From Spirochaetales bacterium (GTDB lineage Bacteria; Spirochaetota; Spirochaetia; DSM-27196; Alkalispirochaetaceae), in assembly GCA_028282545.1 (NCBI GenBank), contig JANQHT010000060.1, positions 1 through 64,000 on the forward strand: a DNA stretch of 64,000 nucleotides, in the 5' to 3' direction. Under the pieces are notes generated by a model that did no database searches, was not told where the DNA came from, and saw nothing but the letters and a program-made list of their open reading frames with translations. Of this stretch, positions 35,030-44,579 are shown piece by piece. Position numbers and translations under genes: made by a program. Numbering within the stretch: position 1 is the first letter of the stretch; the number at the start of each line of letters is the position of its first letter.

Positions 35030-35926
35030 GTGATCAAGATTGGTAACGCACCCTGTTCCTGGGGCGTCATCGAAAACGTGGAAGGGAGCCGTCTCACCTA
35101 TGAGAACGTGCTCGACGAAATGTCCGAAACCGGGTACGCGGGAACGGAGTTGGGTGACTGGGGCTTTATGCCCACCGATCCTTCGGAGCTGTCGGTGGCG
35201 TTGAACCAACGGAAGCTCGAGCTGATCGGTTCCTGGGTGTCCGTGTATCTACACGACGCGTCCCGTCTTAGCCGGAGCATCGACGAAGCGGTACGGACCG
35301 CGCGCCTCCTCCGTACCGTGGGCGGGGAAAAGGCGGTGATCGTACTCGGGAACGATCCGCACACCGACATCATCAGAACCAACAACGCCGGACGCATCAC
35401 GCCGGAGATGGGTTTGACCGCGGCACAGTTCGAGGCGTTCACCAACGGCGCCAATGCAGTGGCCCGCGCCGTGAAGGATGAGACGGGGCTGCACACCGTG
35501 TTCCATCCCCATATCGCGACGTTTGTTGAAACGCCGGACGAGATCGACGCGTTTGTGAACGGGACGGATCCCGACTTGGTCGGGATCGCCTTTGATACGG
35601 CGCACATCGCCTTTGGCGGCGGCGATCCGATTGCGGCCCTCCGGAAGTACGGCGACCGCGTTCGGCACGTCCACTTCAAGGGTTACAGTGAACAGGCTGC
35701 CGCGAAGTGCCGAAACGAAAAGATCGACGGCGTAGCCGCCGTTGGTGAGGGCGTCTTCTGCGAACTCGCCGAGAGTGACATCGACTTTGTATCGGTACTC
35801 GCGGTGCTGCGGGAGATCGACTACGAAGGGTGGATCGTAGTGGAGCAGGACGTTCTGCCGGGCACGGGAACACCAAAGGAAAACGCGAAGCGGAATCGCG
35901 AATTTATCCAGACGCTGGGGGTATAG
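35030..35926 (+). CDS. iolE: Inosose dehydratase
   Basis: A 298-residue TIM-barrel enzyme that dehydrates 2-keto-myo-inositol to 3D-(3,5/4)-trihydroxycyclohexane-1,2-dione. The N-terminus IKIGNAPCSWGVIENV and the metal motifs TVFHPHIATFVETPDE, GIAFDTAHIAFGG, HVHFKGY and WIVVEQD are those of IolE. The start is GTG 35030, 4 nt after GAGGAGAG; an ATG upstream would include the promoter. First gene of the plus-strand inositol operon. Confidence 0.9.
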   Translation: MIKIGNAPCSWGVIENVEGSRLTYENVLDEMSETGYAGTELGDWGFMPTDPSELSVALNQRKLELIGSWVSVYLHDASRLSRSIDEAVRTARLLRTVGGEKAVIVLGNDPHTDIIRTNNAGRITPEMGLTAAQFEAFTNGANAVARAVKDETGLHTVFHPHIATFVETPDEIDAFVNGTDPDLVGIAFDTAHIAFGGGDPIAALRKYGDRVRHVHFKGYSEQAAAKCRNEKIDGVAAVGEGVFCELAESDIDFVSVLAVLREIDYEGWIVVEQDVLPGTGTPKENAKRNREFIQTLGV

Positions 35927-35931
35927 CACGA

Positions 35932-36951
35932 GTGAAAACGATCAAAATCGGCATTATCGGAACGGGCCGTATCGGCCGGGTCCACGCCATGAGCCTCGTC
36001 CGGGACGTCCCGGGGGTCGAGGTAACCATGGTGGCGGACCCCTACGTGGACAACGCCACGGCGTGGCTCGATGAACTCGGAATCGCGGGGCGCACCACCG
36101 ATTACAAAGAGATCATCGCCAAGGACGAGATCGACGCCGTCTACATCTGCTCGGTGACGTCGACGCACGCCATGATCATGGTGGAGGCGGCCCGGGCAGG
36201 GAAAGACATCTTCTGCGAAAAACCGATCGACCTCGACATCGCCAAGGTGCGCGAGGCGCTTGAAACCGTGAAAGAGTGCGGCGTGCGCCTCCAGTTGGGG
36301 TTCAACCGTCGCTTCGATCCCAGCTTCCGGGCCGTCCGTGACCGAACGGCCGCGGGAGAGGTCGGCCCGGTAGACATCATCAAGATAAGCAGCCGTGATC
36401 CCGAGCCGCCGCCGATCGAATACGTCAAGGGTTCCGGCGGAATGTTCCTCGACATGACGATCCACGACTTCGATATGGCACGCTTCCTGGCCGGTTCCGA
36501 AGTCACCGCCGTTCATGCGGCCGCCGCTGTTCGCGTCGATCCGGCGATCGGCGAGGCCGGCGACGTCGATACCGCCATTATCACCCTCTGGTTTGAAAGC
36601 GGGGCGATGGCGGTAATCGACAACAGCCGCGCCGCGATCTACGGCTACGACCAACGGATCGAGGTCTTTGGCCGCAAGGGTATGCTCCGGGCGGAAAACA
36701 ACACGCCTACGCGGGTGGAGTACTTCGGTCCCGATAGCGTCTCGGCAGACAAACCGCTCTTCTTCTTCCTGGAACGCTACGCGGACGCCTACAGCGCGGA
36801 ATCGCGGGCGTTCGTGGAGGCGATTCGACAAGGAACTGAACCGGAAGTCACCGGTATCGACGGGCTGCTGCCGCTCTACATCGGAACCGCGGCCGGGCGA
36901 TCATACAAAGAAAAACGCGTCGTAACGATCGACGAGGTGAAGGGGGAGTGA
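35932..36951 (+). CDS. iolG: Inositol 2-dehydrogenase (Gfo/Idh/MocA family)
   Basis: A 339-residue NAD-dependent oxidoreductase converting myo-inositol to 2-keto-myo-inositol. GIIGTGRIGRVHAMSL is the Rossmann motif, FCEKPIDLD contains the catalytic EKP lysine, and GGMFLDMTIHDFDMARFL the substrate-binding Asp and His. The start is GTG 35932, 5 nt after iolE; an in-frame ATG further up lies inside iolE. Its product feeds both IolE and the IolM-like enzyme encoded divergently. Confidence 0.88.
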   Translation: MKTIKIGIIGTGRIGRVHAMSLVRDVPGVEVTMVADPYVDNATAWLDELGIAGRTTDYKEIIAKDEIDAVYICSVTSTHAMIMVEAARAGKDIFCEKPIDLDIAKVREALETVKECGVRLQLGFNRRFDPSFRAVRDRTAAGEVGPVDIIKISSRDPEPPPIEYVKGSGGMFLDMTIHDFDMARFLAGSEVTAVHAAAAVRVDPAIGEAGDVDTAIITLWFESGAMAVIDNSRAAIYGYDQRIEVFGRKGMLRAENNTPTRVEYFGPDSVSADKPLFFFLERYADAYSAESRAFVEAIRQGTEPEVTGIDGLLPLYIGTAAGRSYKEKRVVTIDEVKGE

Positions 36952-38816
36952 TGAAGACGATTCGAATGACCGTTGGACAGGCGCTGGTGAAGTTTCTCGA
37001 CAACCAGTATCTGCAGGTGGACGACCGCGAAATCAAGTTCGTTGAAGGTATCTTTGGTATCTTCGGGCACGGTGTGGTCGTGGGGCTTGGTGAAGCGATC
37101 CAGGAACCGAACCACAACCTGACCTTTTACCAGGGTCGAAATGAGCAGGGCATGGCTCACGCCGCTGTAGCGTACGCCAAGCAGAACAACCGCCAAAAGA
37201 TCATCGTGGTCACCAGTTCGATCGGCCCCGGTGCTTTGAACATGGTCACGGCGGCGGGTACCGCTACCTCAAACCGGATCCCGCTCCTTTTGCTGCCCGG
37301 CGACGCCTTTGCGTGCCGCCAGCCGGACCCGGTGCTCCAGCAGATAGAGCAGAGTTACGACTACAACCTTACCGCCAACGACGCCTTCAAGGCGGTGAGC
37401 AAGTACTGGGACCGCGTGGTGCGTCCGGAGCAGCTCATGACGGCACTGATCAACGCCATGCGGGTCCTCACGGATCCGGCGGAAACGGGTGCCGTCTGCC
37501 TGGCGCTGCCACAGGACGTCCAGGGCGAGGCGTTCGACTACCCGGAAGAGTTCTTTGCAAAGCGCGTCCATCGCTTCTCTCGCCGCCCCCTCGCCGCCGG
37601 CGAAGCGGCGATCATCGCCGACACGATCGCCGGTAAAAAGCGGCCCATGATCATTTGCGGCGGCGGCGTGCGGTACTCCGAAGCGGGTGAGGCGCTCGCA
37701 GCCTTTGCAGAGGAGTTCAAGATCCCGATCGGCGAAACGCAGGCGGGGAAGGGCTCCATACGCTGGGACCACGACCAAAACCTGGGAGGTCTGGGCGTAA
37801 CGGGAACGCTCGCCGCCAACCGTATCGCCCGTGACGCGGACATGATTCTCGCCGTGGGGACGCGGCTCAACGACTTTCACACGGCGAGCAAGTCCGCCTT
37901 CCAAAGCCCCGATCTCGAGATCGTCACGATCAACGTAAACAGCTTTGACGCGTACAAGATGAACGCGAAACCCTTCGTGGCGGACGCCCGGACCGCCCTG
38001 GAACAGATCACGCCGCTCTTGCGCGACAAACAGTACACCGCCTCATTCGGCAACGACCTAATGGACATCAAGCAGCAATGGAACGTCGAGGTAGAGCGCC
38101 TCTTCACCCTGGACGATTCGGACGGACTCGCCCAGACGCGGGTGATCGGTATGTTGAGCGACTTCATGGAGGACGACGACGTGATCGTCTCCGCCTCGGG
38201 CAGCCTTCCGAGCGACCTGGAGCGCCTCTGGCGGCCGGTCAATCCCGAAAACTACCACCTGGAGTACGGCTTCTCCTGCATGGGATACGAGGTCCCCGGC
38301 GCATTCGGCGCCAAACTCGCCGTGGGCGATGACCGCGAGGTCTACACGCTCGTTGGCGACGGGGGTTTCCTGATGCTCCACTCGGAGCTTCTCAGCTCGC
38401 TGCAGGAGGGGAAGAAGATCACGGTGGTCCTGGTGGACAATATGGGTTTCCACTGCATCGACAACCTGCAGGGATCAAAGGGCATTCCGCACTTCGGATG
38501 TGAGTTCCGCTACCGGGACGAGAAAACGAACACGCTCAGCGGAGAGGATATCCCCGTTGACTACGCTACCGTCGCCAGGGGCTACGGGTGCGACTCCTTC
38601 TCCGCGCGGAACGCGGCTGAACTCAAGGAGGCCCTTGAAGCGGCGCGCAAGAGCACCCGTTCCGTCCTGATCGACGTGAAAACGGTCAAGAAATCGATGA
38701 CCGACGGGTACGAATCGTGGTGGCGCGTGGGCATCCCGGAAGTCTCGAACAAGAGGGAAGTTGTCGAGGCGTACCGGGAACAGCAGGAGATGCTCGGGAA
38801 AGTGAAGCTCTTCTAA
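36951..38816 (+). CDS. iolD: 3D-(3,5/4)-trihydroxycyclohexane-1,2-dione acylhydrolase
   Basis: A 621-residue thiamine-diphosphate enzyme that opens the ring to 5-deoxy-glucuronate. The activating glutamate lies in YQGRNEQGMAHAAVAYA, and the ThDP/Mg motif is LVGDGGFLMLHSELLSSLQE to VDNMGFHCID. The start overlaps the iolG stop by one base (TGATG region, 36949-36953); GTG 36948 is an alternative. Length and order match IolD. Confidence 0.92.
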   Translation: MKTIRMTVGQALVKFLDNQYLQVDDREIKFVEGIFGIFGHGVVVGLGEAIQEPNHNLTFYQGRNEQGMAHAAVAYAKQNNRQKIIVVTSSIGPGALNMVTAAGTATSNRIPLLLLPGDAFACRQPDPVLQQIEQSYDYNLTANDAFKAVSKYWDRVVRPEQLMTALINAMRVLTDPAETGAVCLALPQDVQGEAFDYPEEFFAKRVHRFSRRPLAAGEAAIIADTIAGKKRPMIICGGGVRYSEAGEALAAFAEEFKIPIGETQAGKGSIRWDHDQNLGGLGVTGTLAANRIARDADMILAVGTRLNDFHTASKSAFQSPDLEIVTINVNSFDAYKMNAKPFVADARTALEQITPLLRDKQYTASFGNDLMDIKQQWNVEVERLFTLDDSDGLAQTRVIGMLSDFMEDDDVIVSASGSLPSDLERLWRPVNPENYHLEYGFSCMGYEVPGAFGAKLAVGDDREVYTLVGDGGFLMLHSELLSSLQEGKKITVVLVDNMGFHCIDNLQGSKGIPHFGCEFRYRDEKTNTLSGEDIPVDYATVARGYGCDSFSARNAAELKEALEAARKSTRSVLIDVKTVKKSMTDGYESWWRVGIPEVSNKREVVEAYREQQEMLGKVKLF

Positions 38817-39826
38817 TGAACGTCCTTGCCGTTCCCTCCGGGCGCAGGCTCGACTGCGTAGCCTTCGGACGAGTCAACATGGATCTCTACACGAAGCCGG
38901 GGCATTCGATTCAGGATACCCCCTCGTTTGCCAAGTCCCTGGGAGGTTCCCCGGCAAATATCGCCGCTGCCATGGCACGCCTGGGAATGCGCGTGGGCAT
39001 GATCACCCGCGTTGCCGACGATCCGGTGGGGCACGTCGTCGTGCAGTTCCTCCGGGAGCTGGGAGTGGACGTGTCACGAATCGTTTTCGACACGAGCGGC
39101 GCCAGTACGAGCGTTGCCTTCGCGGAGACGCGACGGGAAGGATCCAACACCGTTCTCTATCGCAACAACGCGGCAGACCTCCTGATCAACCCCGCCGATA
39201 TCGACGCGGATCACATCGCATCGACGGCGATGCTCGTCGTCTCCGGAACGGCCCTGGCGGCGTCTCCCTCGCGCGACGCGGCGATGCTTGCGATCGAAAC
39301 GGCCCGGAAGACGGGAACGCTCGTCGCCTTCGACGTGGACTACCGTCCCTACTCGTGGAGCGGTCCGGAGACGGCCTCCGTGGCGCTCACCGTTGCGGCC
39401 GAGCGCTGTGACGTCGTGATAGGCACCCGCGAAGAGTTCGACGCCCTGGAAGCCGTCTACGGCAACACCGGTGCAACGCCCCGGGAGCGGGACGCCGCCA
39501 CTGCGGCGCGCCTCATCGACGCCGGCAACTCGGTGGTTGTGGTGAAACGCGGGGAGGAGGGTTCCACGGCGTTTACCGCCGGCGGCGGAACGATACGCGG
39601 ACCGGTATACCCGGTTGAACCGGCGAAGGTCTACGGCGCCGGAGACGCCTTTGCGGGGGCGCTGCTCTCGCGGCTTCTCAGCGGCGACTCATTGGAAGAT
39701 GCGCTGGCAGCGGGCGCCGCGAACGCTTCGATCAACATTTCAAAGACGCGATGCGCCGAGGACATGGCAACCTGGCCGGAGATATCACGCTTCATCGAGG
39801 AGAGAGAGAATGCCCTATCACCGTAG
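38816..39826 (+). CDS. iolC: 5-dehydro-2-deoxygluconokinase
   Basis: A 336-residue PfkB-family kinase. GGSPANIAAAMARLG is the first PfkB signature and VYGAGDAFAGALLSRLL the second, with the catalytic Asp in GAGD. It phosphorylates 5-dehydro-2-deoxy-D-gluconate. Its ATG shares a base with the iolD stop (TAATG), and it overlaps iolB2 by 17 nt. Confidence 0.9.
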   Translation: MNVLAVPSGRRLDCVAFGRVNMDLYTKPGHSIQDTPSFAKSLGGSPANIAAAMARLGMRVGMITRVADDPVGHVVVQFLRELGVDVSRIVFDTSGASTSVAFAETRREGSNTVLYRNNAADLLINPADIDADHIASTAMLVVSGTALAASPSRDAAMLAIETARKTGTLVAFDVDYRPYSWSGPETASVALTVAAERCDVVIGTREEFDALEAVYGNTGATPRERDAATAARLIDAGNSVVVVKRGEEGSTAFTAGGGTIRGPVYPVEPAKVYGAGDAFAGALLSRLLSGDSLEDALAAGAANASINISKTRCAEDMATWPEISRFIEERENALSP

Positions 39827-40655
39827 ACCATACGACAACAGGAACGAGCCGATTATCGACGTCGACAACAGCTGGACGCCGCTGATCTATTTCAACGACG
39901 TTCGCCTGAAGATGGGCGAGTCGGTTTCCCAGCAACTGGAAGAGCACGAGTCGGTGTTCGTGGTCGTCTCCGGAGCGGTAGACATCGACGTGGCCGGCGA
40001 GCGATTCGAGAGCGTGGGAACGCGGGATCACCTCTGGGCGGGCAAACCCGATTCGGTGTACGCGCCGCGCGGTGCGAAGGTGACGATCACCGGCAAGGGC
40101 GACTCGGCTGAAATCTTTGTTGCCGGCGGGCGGACGGGCACCGGACCTGAACCGTTTCGCGTCTCCCCGGACGACATCGACACGGTCCAATACGGAAGCG
40201 ACGACACCAAGACGCACCGCCGCATCTATCACGTCCTGGGCCAAAAGGCGGAGGGGCGTGCGGGGAACCTCCTGGTGAGCGAACTCTTCACCGTCGGCGC
40301 CGGCGGCTGGTCCGGTTTCCCGCCGCACAAGCACCACATCGAGCGCCCGCCGATCGAAACGGACTTCGAGGAGGCCTTTCACTACCGATTTAACCCGGAC
40401 CACGGTTTTGGCGCGCAGTTCGCCTATACCGGTGACGACGACTTTGGTCCGGTCTATCACGTGAAGAGCGGGAGCACGATCCTGCTCGACAAGACGTATC
40501 ACCCGTCGGTGGCGGCGCCGGGATACGAGATGTACTACTTCACGATACTGGCCGGCCGCCACCAGCGGTCATTGATCCAGTACTTCCACCCCGACCACGA
40601 GTACCAGGTTCACACGATCCCGGGACTCAAGGACATGATCGCCAAATTCAAGTAG
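39810..40655 (+). CDS. iolB: 5-deoxy-glucuronate isomerase (second IolB)
   Basis: A 281-residue double cupin of the IolB family: GGWSGFPPHKHHIERPPIET, EEAFHYRFNPDHGFGAQF, YHPSVAAPGYEMYYFTILAG. It is clearly diverged from the IolB at 15759-16607 (for instance WSGFPPHKH against WSSYPPHDH), so the two are paralogues under different control. GAGGAGAGAG precedes ATG 39810. This copy lies in the correct pathway order. Confidence 0.88.
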   Translation: MPYHRRPYDNRNEPIIDVDNSWTPLIYFNDVRLKMGESVSQQLEEHESVFVVVSGAVDIDVAGERFESVGTRDHLWAGKPDSVYAPRGAKVTITGKGDSAEIFVAGGRTGTGPEPFRVSPDDIDTVQYGSDDTKTHRRIYHVLGQKAEGRAGNLLVSELFTVGAGGWSGFPPHKHHIERPPIETDFEEAFHYRFNPDHGFGAQFAYTGDDDFGPVYHVKSGSTILLDKTYHPSVAAPGYEMYYFTILAGRHQRSLIQYFHPDHEYQVHTIPGLKDMIAKFK

Positions 40656-40664
40656 GCCCCGGCG

Positions 40665-41540
40665 ATGATTGCACGGTTGGATGGGTTGCTCGCCGGAGCG
40701 GTAGTCGAAGGGCGAGCGATAGCGGGATTCAATGTCTTCGGACTCGACGAGGCGATAGAGGTCGTTGCCGCCGCCGAAAGGGTCGGCGCACCGGTGATCC
40801 TGATGACCAACAAGGAGATCGTCCGATCGATCCCCGTGGAGGTACTGGGTCCGGCGCTCCGAGCGGTGGCGGAACGCGCATCGGTACCGGTCGGCGTGCA
40901 CCTGGACCATACGTACGAGTTTCCCCTGATCTATCGTGCGGTCGCCGCCGGGTATACGTCGGTCATGTTCGACGGTTCCCAGTTGGCCTTTGCGGAGAAC
41001 GTGGCGCGGACCAGGCACGTGGTCGAGATGGCCCACGCCTGCGGCGTCAGCGTTGAGGGCGAGATCGGCTCGGTTTCGTATAACGAAGCGGGCAGTACGA
41101 TCAAGGACGAACCGACGGACCCGGGGTTGGCGGCAGACTTCTGCCGCGAAAGCGGCGTCGATGCCGTGGCGGTATCGATTGGGACCGTCCACAAACTGAC
41201 GGACAAGAGCGCCGCCGTGGACCGTGGCCTGCTGGCGGAGATCGCCGCGGCAACGGACACGCCGCTCGTGATCCACGGGGGCTCGGGGGTACCGAATGAG
41301 GACCTCCGCCGCATGGCACAGGGACCGGTAGCCAAGTTCAACATCGGAACGGTGCTGCGGCGCGCCTGGGGCGACTCGCTCCGCGCAGAGTTCGAGCAGA
41401 ATCCCGGTCAGTTTGACCGGTACACACTGACCCGGGCGCCCCTAAGGGCGCTCCGGAAGCGCGCGGAGGAGTTGATTGCCCTCCTCGCGAACGGACCGGT
41501 ACCAAAAGGCATCGGTACCAAAACGGGAGAGAGCACATGA
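40665..41540 (+). CDS. iolJ: Class II aldolase, likely IolJ (6-phospho-5-dehydro-2-deoxy-D-gluconate aldolase)
   Basis: A 291-residue zinc aldolase of the fructose-bisphosphate/tagatose-bisphosphate class. HLDHTYEF carries the catalytic Asp and first zinc His, EGEIGSVSYNE, VSIGTVHKLTD and LVIHGGSGVPNED follow in family order. Cleavage of the IolC product gives dihydroxyacetone phosphate and malonate semialdehyde. The position straight after iolB supports IolJ over a glycolytic aldolase. It overlaps the next gene by ATGA. Confidence 0.82.
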   Translation: MIARLDGLLAGAVVEGRAIAGFNVFGLDEAIEVVAAAERVGAPVILMTNKEIVRSIPVEVLGPALRAVAERASVPVGVHLDHTYEFPLIYRAVAAGYTSVMFDGSQLAFAENVARTRHVVEMAHACGVSVEGEIGSVSYNEAGSTIKDEPTDPGLAADFCRESGVDAVAVSIGTVHKLTDKSAAVDRGLLAEIAAATDTPLVIHGGSGVPNEDLRRMAQGPVAKFNIGTVLRRAWGDSLRAEFEQNPGQFDRYTLTRAPLRALRKRAEELIALLANGPVPKGIGTKTGEST

Positions 41541-42550
41541 ATGAAGTAAGACTCGGAATCGTCGGCCTGGGCCGGCTGGGCAAACGGCACGCGCAGAACC
41601 TGCACTACCGCGTTCCCGGCGCAAACCTCGTGGCCGCCTGCAGCGTCGTCTCGGACGAACTTACCTGGGCAAAGGACGAACTGGGGGTCAACAAAACGTA
41701 CGAATCGTACGACGACCTCCTAGCGGACCCGGAAATCGACGCGGTGTTCCTGGTCTCCACGTCGAGCGTTCACGCCCAGCAGATCAAGGCGGGACTCGCC
41801 GCCGGGAAGCACGTCTTCTCTGAGAAACCGATGGGCGTCACGATCGAGGAGTGCCTGGACGTGGAAAAGGTGGTGGCGGCTGCGCCGGATCTGCACTTTC
41901 AACTGGGATTTGTCCGGCGCTTTGACCCCAGCCTCGCCTACGCGAAGAAAAAGATCGAAGAGGGACTCATCGGCGAGCCCTTCCTCGTTCGCGCCCAGAC
42001 GGTAGACACGGACGAGTTCGCGGAGTTCCAGATCAAGTTTGTCCCCACCTCCGGGGGGATCTTCATGGACATGAACTCTCACGACATCGATCTGGCGCGC
42101 TGGTTTATCGGTTCCGAGATCAAGAGCGTCTACGCCATTGGGGGAAGCTACGTCCACCCGGGATTCGCCGAGGTGAACGACGCGGACAACACCGTCGCGC
42201 TCTGCCGGTTCGAGGACGGCAAGATGGCGGTCATTTCCGCGAGCCGCACGGCGTTCCACGGACACGACACGCATACGGAGATCACCGGATCGAAGGGGAT
42301 CCTCAAAATCGGCATGAGGGCGAACAAAAACCGCGTGGAGATCTTTGACTCGGTCGGCGCTCGCGTGGAGTGCGTACAGGACTTCTACGAACGATTCCAG
42401 GAGGGCTTCCTGCTCGAGGCGCAGAGCTTTGTGAAGGGCATTCAGAGCGGCGAAAAGCCGGCGATTATCGCCAAGGACGGCACCAAGGCGACGGAAGTGG
42501 GTTTTGCGCTGACCACATCGTTCAAGGAGAAACGGGTCGTCGAGCTTTGA
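41537..42550 (+). CDS. Gfo/Idh/MocA-family inositol dehydrogenase paralogue
   Basis: A 337-residue oxidoreductase related to IolG: GIVGLGRLGKRHAQNL, FSEKPMGVTIEECLDVEKV, and SGGIFMDMNSHDIDLARWFI. A second dehydrogenase in iol operons often acts on scyllo- or D-chiro-inositol (IolX/IolW/IolG2 types), letting other isomers enter. Which isomer cannot be told from sequence. ATGA overlap with the aldolase gene; its stop overlaps the next start. Confidence 0.85.
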   Translation: MNEVRLGIVGLGRLGKRHAQNLHYRVPGANLVAACSVVSDELTWAKDELGVNKTYESYDDLLADPEIDAVFLVSTSSVHAQQIKAGLAAGKHVFSEKPMGVTIEECLDVEKVVAAAPDLHFQLGFVRRFDPSLAYAKKKIEEGLIGEPFLVRAQTVDTDEFAEFQIKFVPTSGGIFMDMNSHDIDLARWFIGSEIKSVYAIGGSYVHPGFAEVNDADNTVALCRFEDGKMAVISASRTAFHGHDTHTEITGSKGILKIGMRANKNRVEIFDSVGARVECVQDFYERFQEGFLLEAQSFVKGIQSGEKPAIIAKDGTKATEVGFALTTSFKEKRVVEL

Positions 42551-43584
42551 CGTTAAAGGACATCGCTGAACTCGCCAATACCAGTGTCTCTACCGTCTCC
42601 CGCAGCCTGAACAACAGCGATCTCGTCGCCGATGAGACAAAGCGGCGGATCAAGTTGATTGCCGAAGAGCACGGATTCGAGTTCAACGCCAGTGCACGCG
42701 GCTTGGTGACGAGCACCACCGGCACGATCGGCGTCATTCTCCCGGAGAACTACGACCGTTTCGACGTACTGCTCTACCACGCCGCTCTGCACAACGACTT
42801 CCGGAAGAGCCTGGAACGCGCCGACAAGGATATGATCGTTGCCTTCTTCAGGAATCGCTTTACCGGTCTCAGCAACGTGGAGAAGCTCGTGACCCGCAAG
42901 AAGGTAGACGGGCTGATCGTAGTCCAGTCCGAGATCGATTCCGAAGCGGTACGCTTTCTGGAGCGGCGCGGCGTGCCCTTTGTTATGACGCAGTTCCCGC
43001 CGCCGGATCCATCCCCGGCATACGACGTCATCTATTCCGACAACTGGACCGGCGGAAAACTGGTGGCGGAACACTTCATCGAACGGGGCTTTACCCGCGT
43101 CGCCTGCATTACCGCGGGAGACGAGAGGCAGTCGCGTCAGCGCATCGCCGGATTCGCGGACACCTTCGCCGCCAACGGAATAGACGTAGACCCAGATATG
43201 GTGTTCACCGGCGACTACCAGAGCACAACCGCTATTCGCATCGTCCGGGAACAGACGGACCGGTTGCGTGGGGTTGAGGCGCTCTTTGCGACCAACGATC
43301 TCATGGCCTTCGGCGCGCTGCAGGCGTTCCAGGCGACCGGGCGGAACGTACCTGACGATATCGCGATCGCCGGGTACGACGACACGCCTCTCGCGTCGAT
43401 TACCCTGCCGGGTCTCACCAGTGTCCACCAGTCCCGCGAAGAGATCGCGCTGCTGGCAAGTGAACTGCTGCTCGACCTGATCGCACGGAAGTCGGACGAG
43501 AATCCACCCGACCACGAGCCGCGGGCCATCGCGATCCAGCCACGGTTGATCGTTCGCGCGAGTTCGGAGAGGAGGCACTCATGA
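42547..43584 (+). CDS. LacI-family regulator of the iol operon
   Basis: A 345-residue LacI protein. With TTG 42547 as start (TTGA overlap with the preceding stop), residues 1-50 are an intact helix-turn-helix TLKDIAELANTSVSTVSRSL with hinge, followed by the sugar-binding domain (GVILPENYDRFDVLL, VDGLIVVQSEID, AGYDDTPLASITLPGLTSV). A longer version starting at an earlier codon would overlap iolG2 extensively and place the HTH away from the N-terminus. Being inside the operon it likely binds TGCAAACGCTTGCA at 34950-34963 and responds to an inositol intermediate. Confidence 0.88.
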   Translation: MTLKDIAELANTSVSTVSRSLNNSDLVADETKRRIKLIAEEHGFEFNASARGLVTSTTGTIGVILPENYDRFDVLLYHAALHNDFRKSLERADKDMIVAFFRNRFTGLSNVEKLVTRKKVDGLIVVQSEIDSEAVRFLERRGVPFVMTQFPPPDPSPAYDVIYSDNWTGGKLVAEHFIERGFTRVACITAGDERQSRQRIAGFADTFAANGIDVDPDMVFTGDYQSTTAIRIVREQTDRLRGVEALFATNDLMAFGALQAFQATGRNVPDDIAIAGYDDTPLASITLPGLTSVHQSREEIALLASELLLDLIARKSDENPPDHEPRAIAIQPRLIVRASSERRHS

Positions 43585-44579
43585 CAATTCTGGACCAGGG
43601 CGGCGGCGAGGTATTTCTCGACCCCGATCCCGACAAGGCGCGCGCGTTTTTCCGGACAAAATCGCGGAAACAGACGACAAAACGGATGGACCTCCGGGAC
43701 GCGATCGAGACGTTCCTGCACGACGGCGACTACTTTGTCCTGGGCGGTTTTGGTGCCGTCCGCGCTCCCATTGCAGCGGCCCACGAAATCGTGCGCCAGG
43801 GGCGTCGGAACATGGGGCTCGCCGGCCACACCTCCACGCACGACATCCAGGTGCTCTCCGCCGGCGGGGTCTTTGACCGGGTCGACGTGGCGTACGTTGT
43901 GGGACTCGAGGCGCGGGGGCTTTCGAAGGCGAGTCGCAACCACTTCGAAAACGGCAGCGTCCGCGTGGTGGAGGACTCGAACCACGGGTTGGCGCTCCGG
44001 TTCAAGGCCGCCGCAATGGGTGTCCCCTTTCTCCCGATGCGAACCACCTTGGGTTCCGACACGTACCGATACGGTTGTGGAAAAACCGTGGAGTGCCCGT
44101 ACACGGGGAAGCGCATCGTGCTCAAACCGGCCTTGTACGCGGACGTGGCGGTGATCCACGTACACGAAGCCGACCTCTTTGGCAACGCCCGCTTTCGCGG
44201 CATCCAGGTATCGGATATCGACGTCGCCAACAGCGCGAAGCGGGTGATCATTACCGCGGAGCGCCTCGTCCCCCACGAAGAGATGGTGCGGCAACCGGAA
44301 ACGATCGGCATCCCCTACTACCTGGTAGACGCGGTGTGCGAGGTGCCGTACGGTGCCTACCCCGGCACGATGCCCTACGAGTACTACTCCGACGAACACC
44401 ACCTGCGCGAATGGCTCTCCGTCGAAGCGGACGCGGGGGCGTACCGCGAGTTCATAGACACCTACGTATTTGACTGCGCGGATCACGACGAATACGTAAT
44501 GAAGTGCGGCGGTCCCGACCGACTCGCCCAATTGCGCCGGATCGAGTACTCCCTGGACATGGAGGAACGCCATGGCTGA
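43581..44579 (+). CDS. CoA-transferase subunit A (glutaconate/3-oxoadipate type)
   Basis: A 332-residue family I CoA-transferase alpha subunit (GctA-like). Features: MDLRDAIETFLHDGDYFVLG, GFGAVRAPIAAAHEI, LAGHTSTHDIQVL, and YADVAVIHVHEADLFGNARF (the typical D-A-x-x-G-N-x-x pattern). It is coupled to the LacI gene by ATGA (43581-43584) and to subunit B by an 8-nt overlap. Its acyl substrate is unknown; being continuous with the iol operon is unusual. Confidence 0.82.
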   Translation: MTILDQGGGEVFLDPDPDKARAFFRTKSRKQTTKRMDLRDAIETFLHDGDYFVLGGFGAVRAPIAAAHEIVRQGRRNMGLAGHTSTHDIQVLSAGGVFDRVDVAYVVGLEARGLSKASRNHFENGSVRVVEDSNHGLALRFKAAAMGVPFLPMRTTLGSDTYRYGCGKTVECPYTGKRIVLKPALYADVAVIHVHEADLFGNARFRGIQVSDIDVANSAKRVIITAERLVPHEEMVRQPETIGIPYYLVDAVCEVPYGAYPGTMPYEYYSDEHHLREWLSVEADAGAYREFIDTYVFDCADHDEYVMKCGGPDRLAQLRRIEYSLDMEERHG

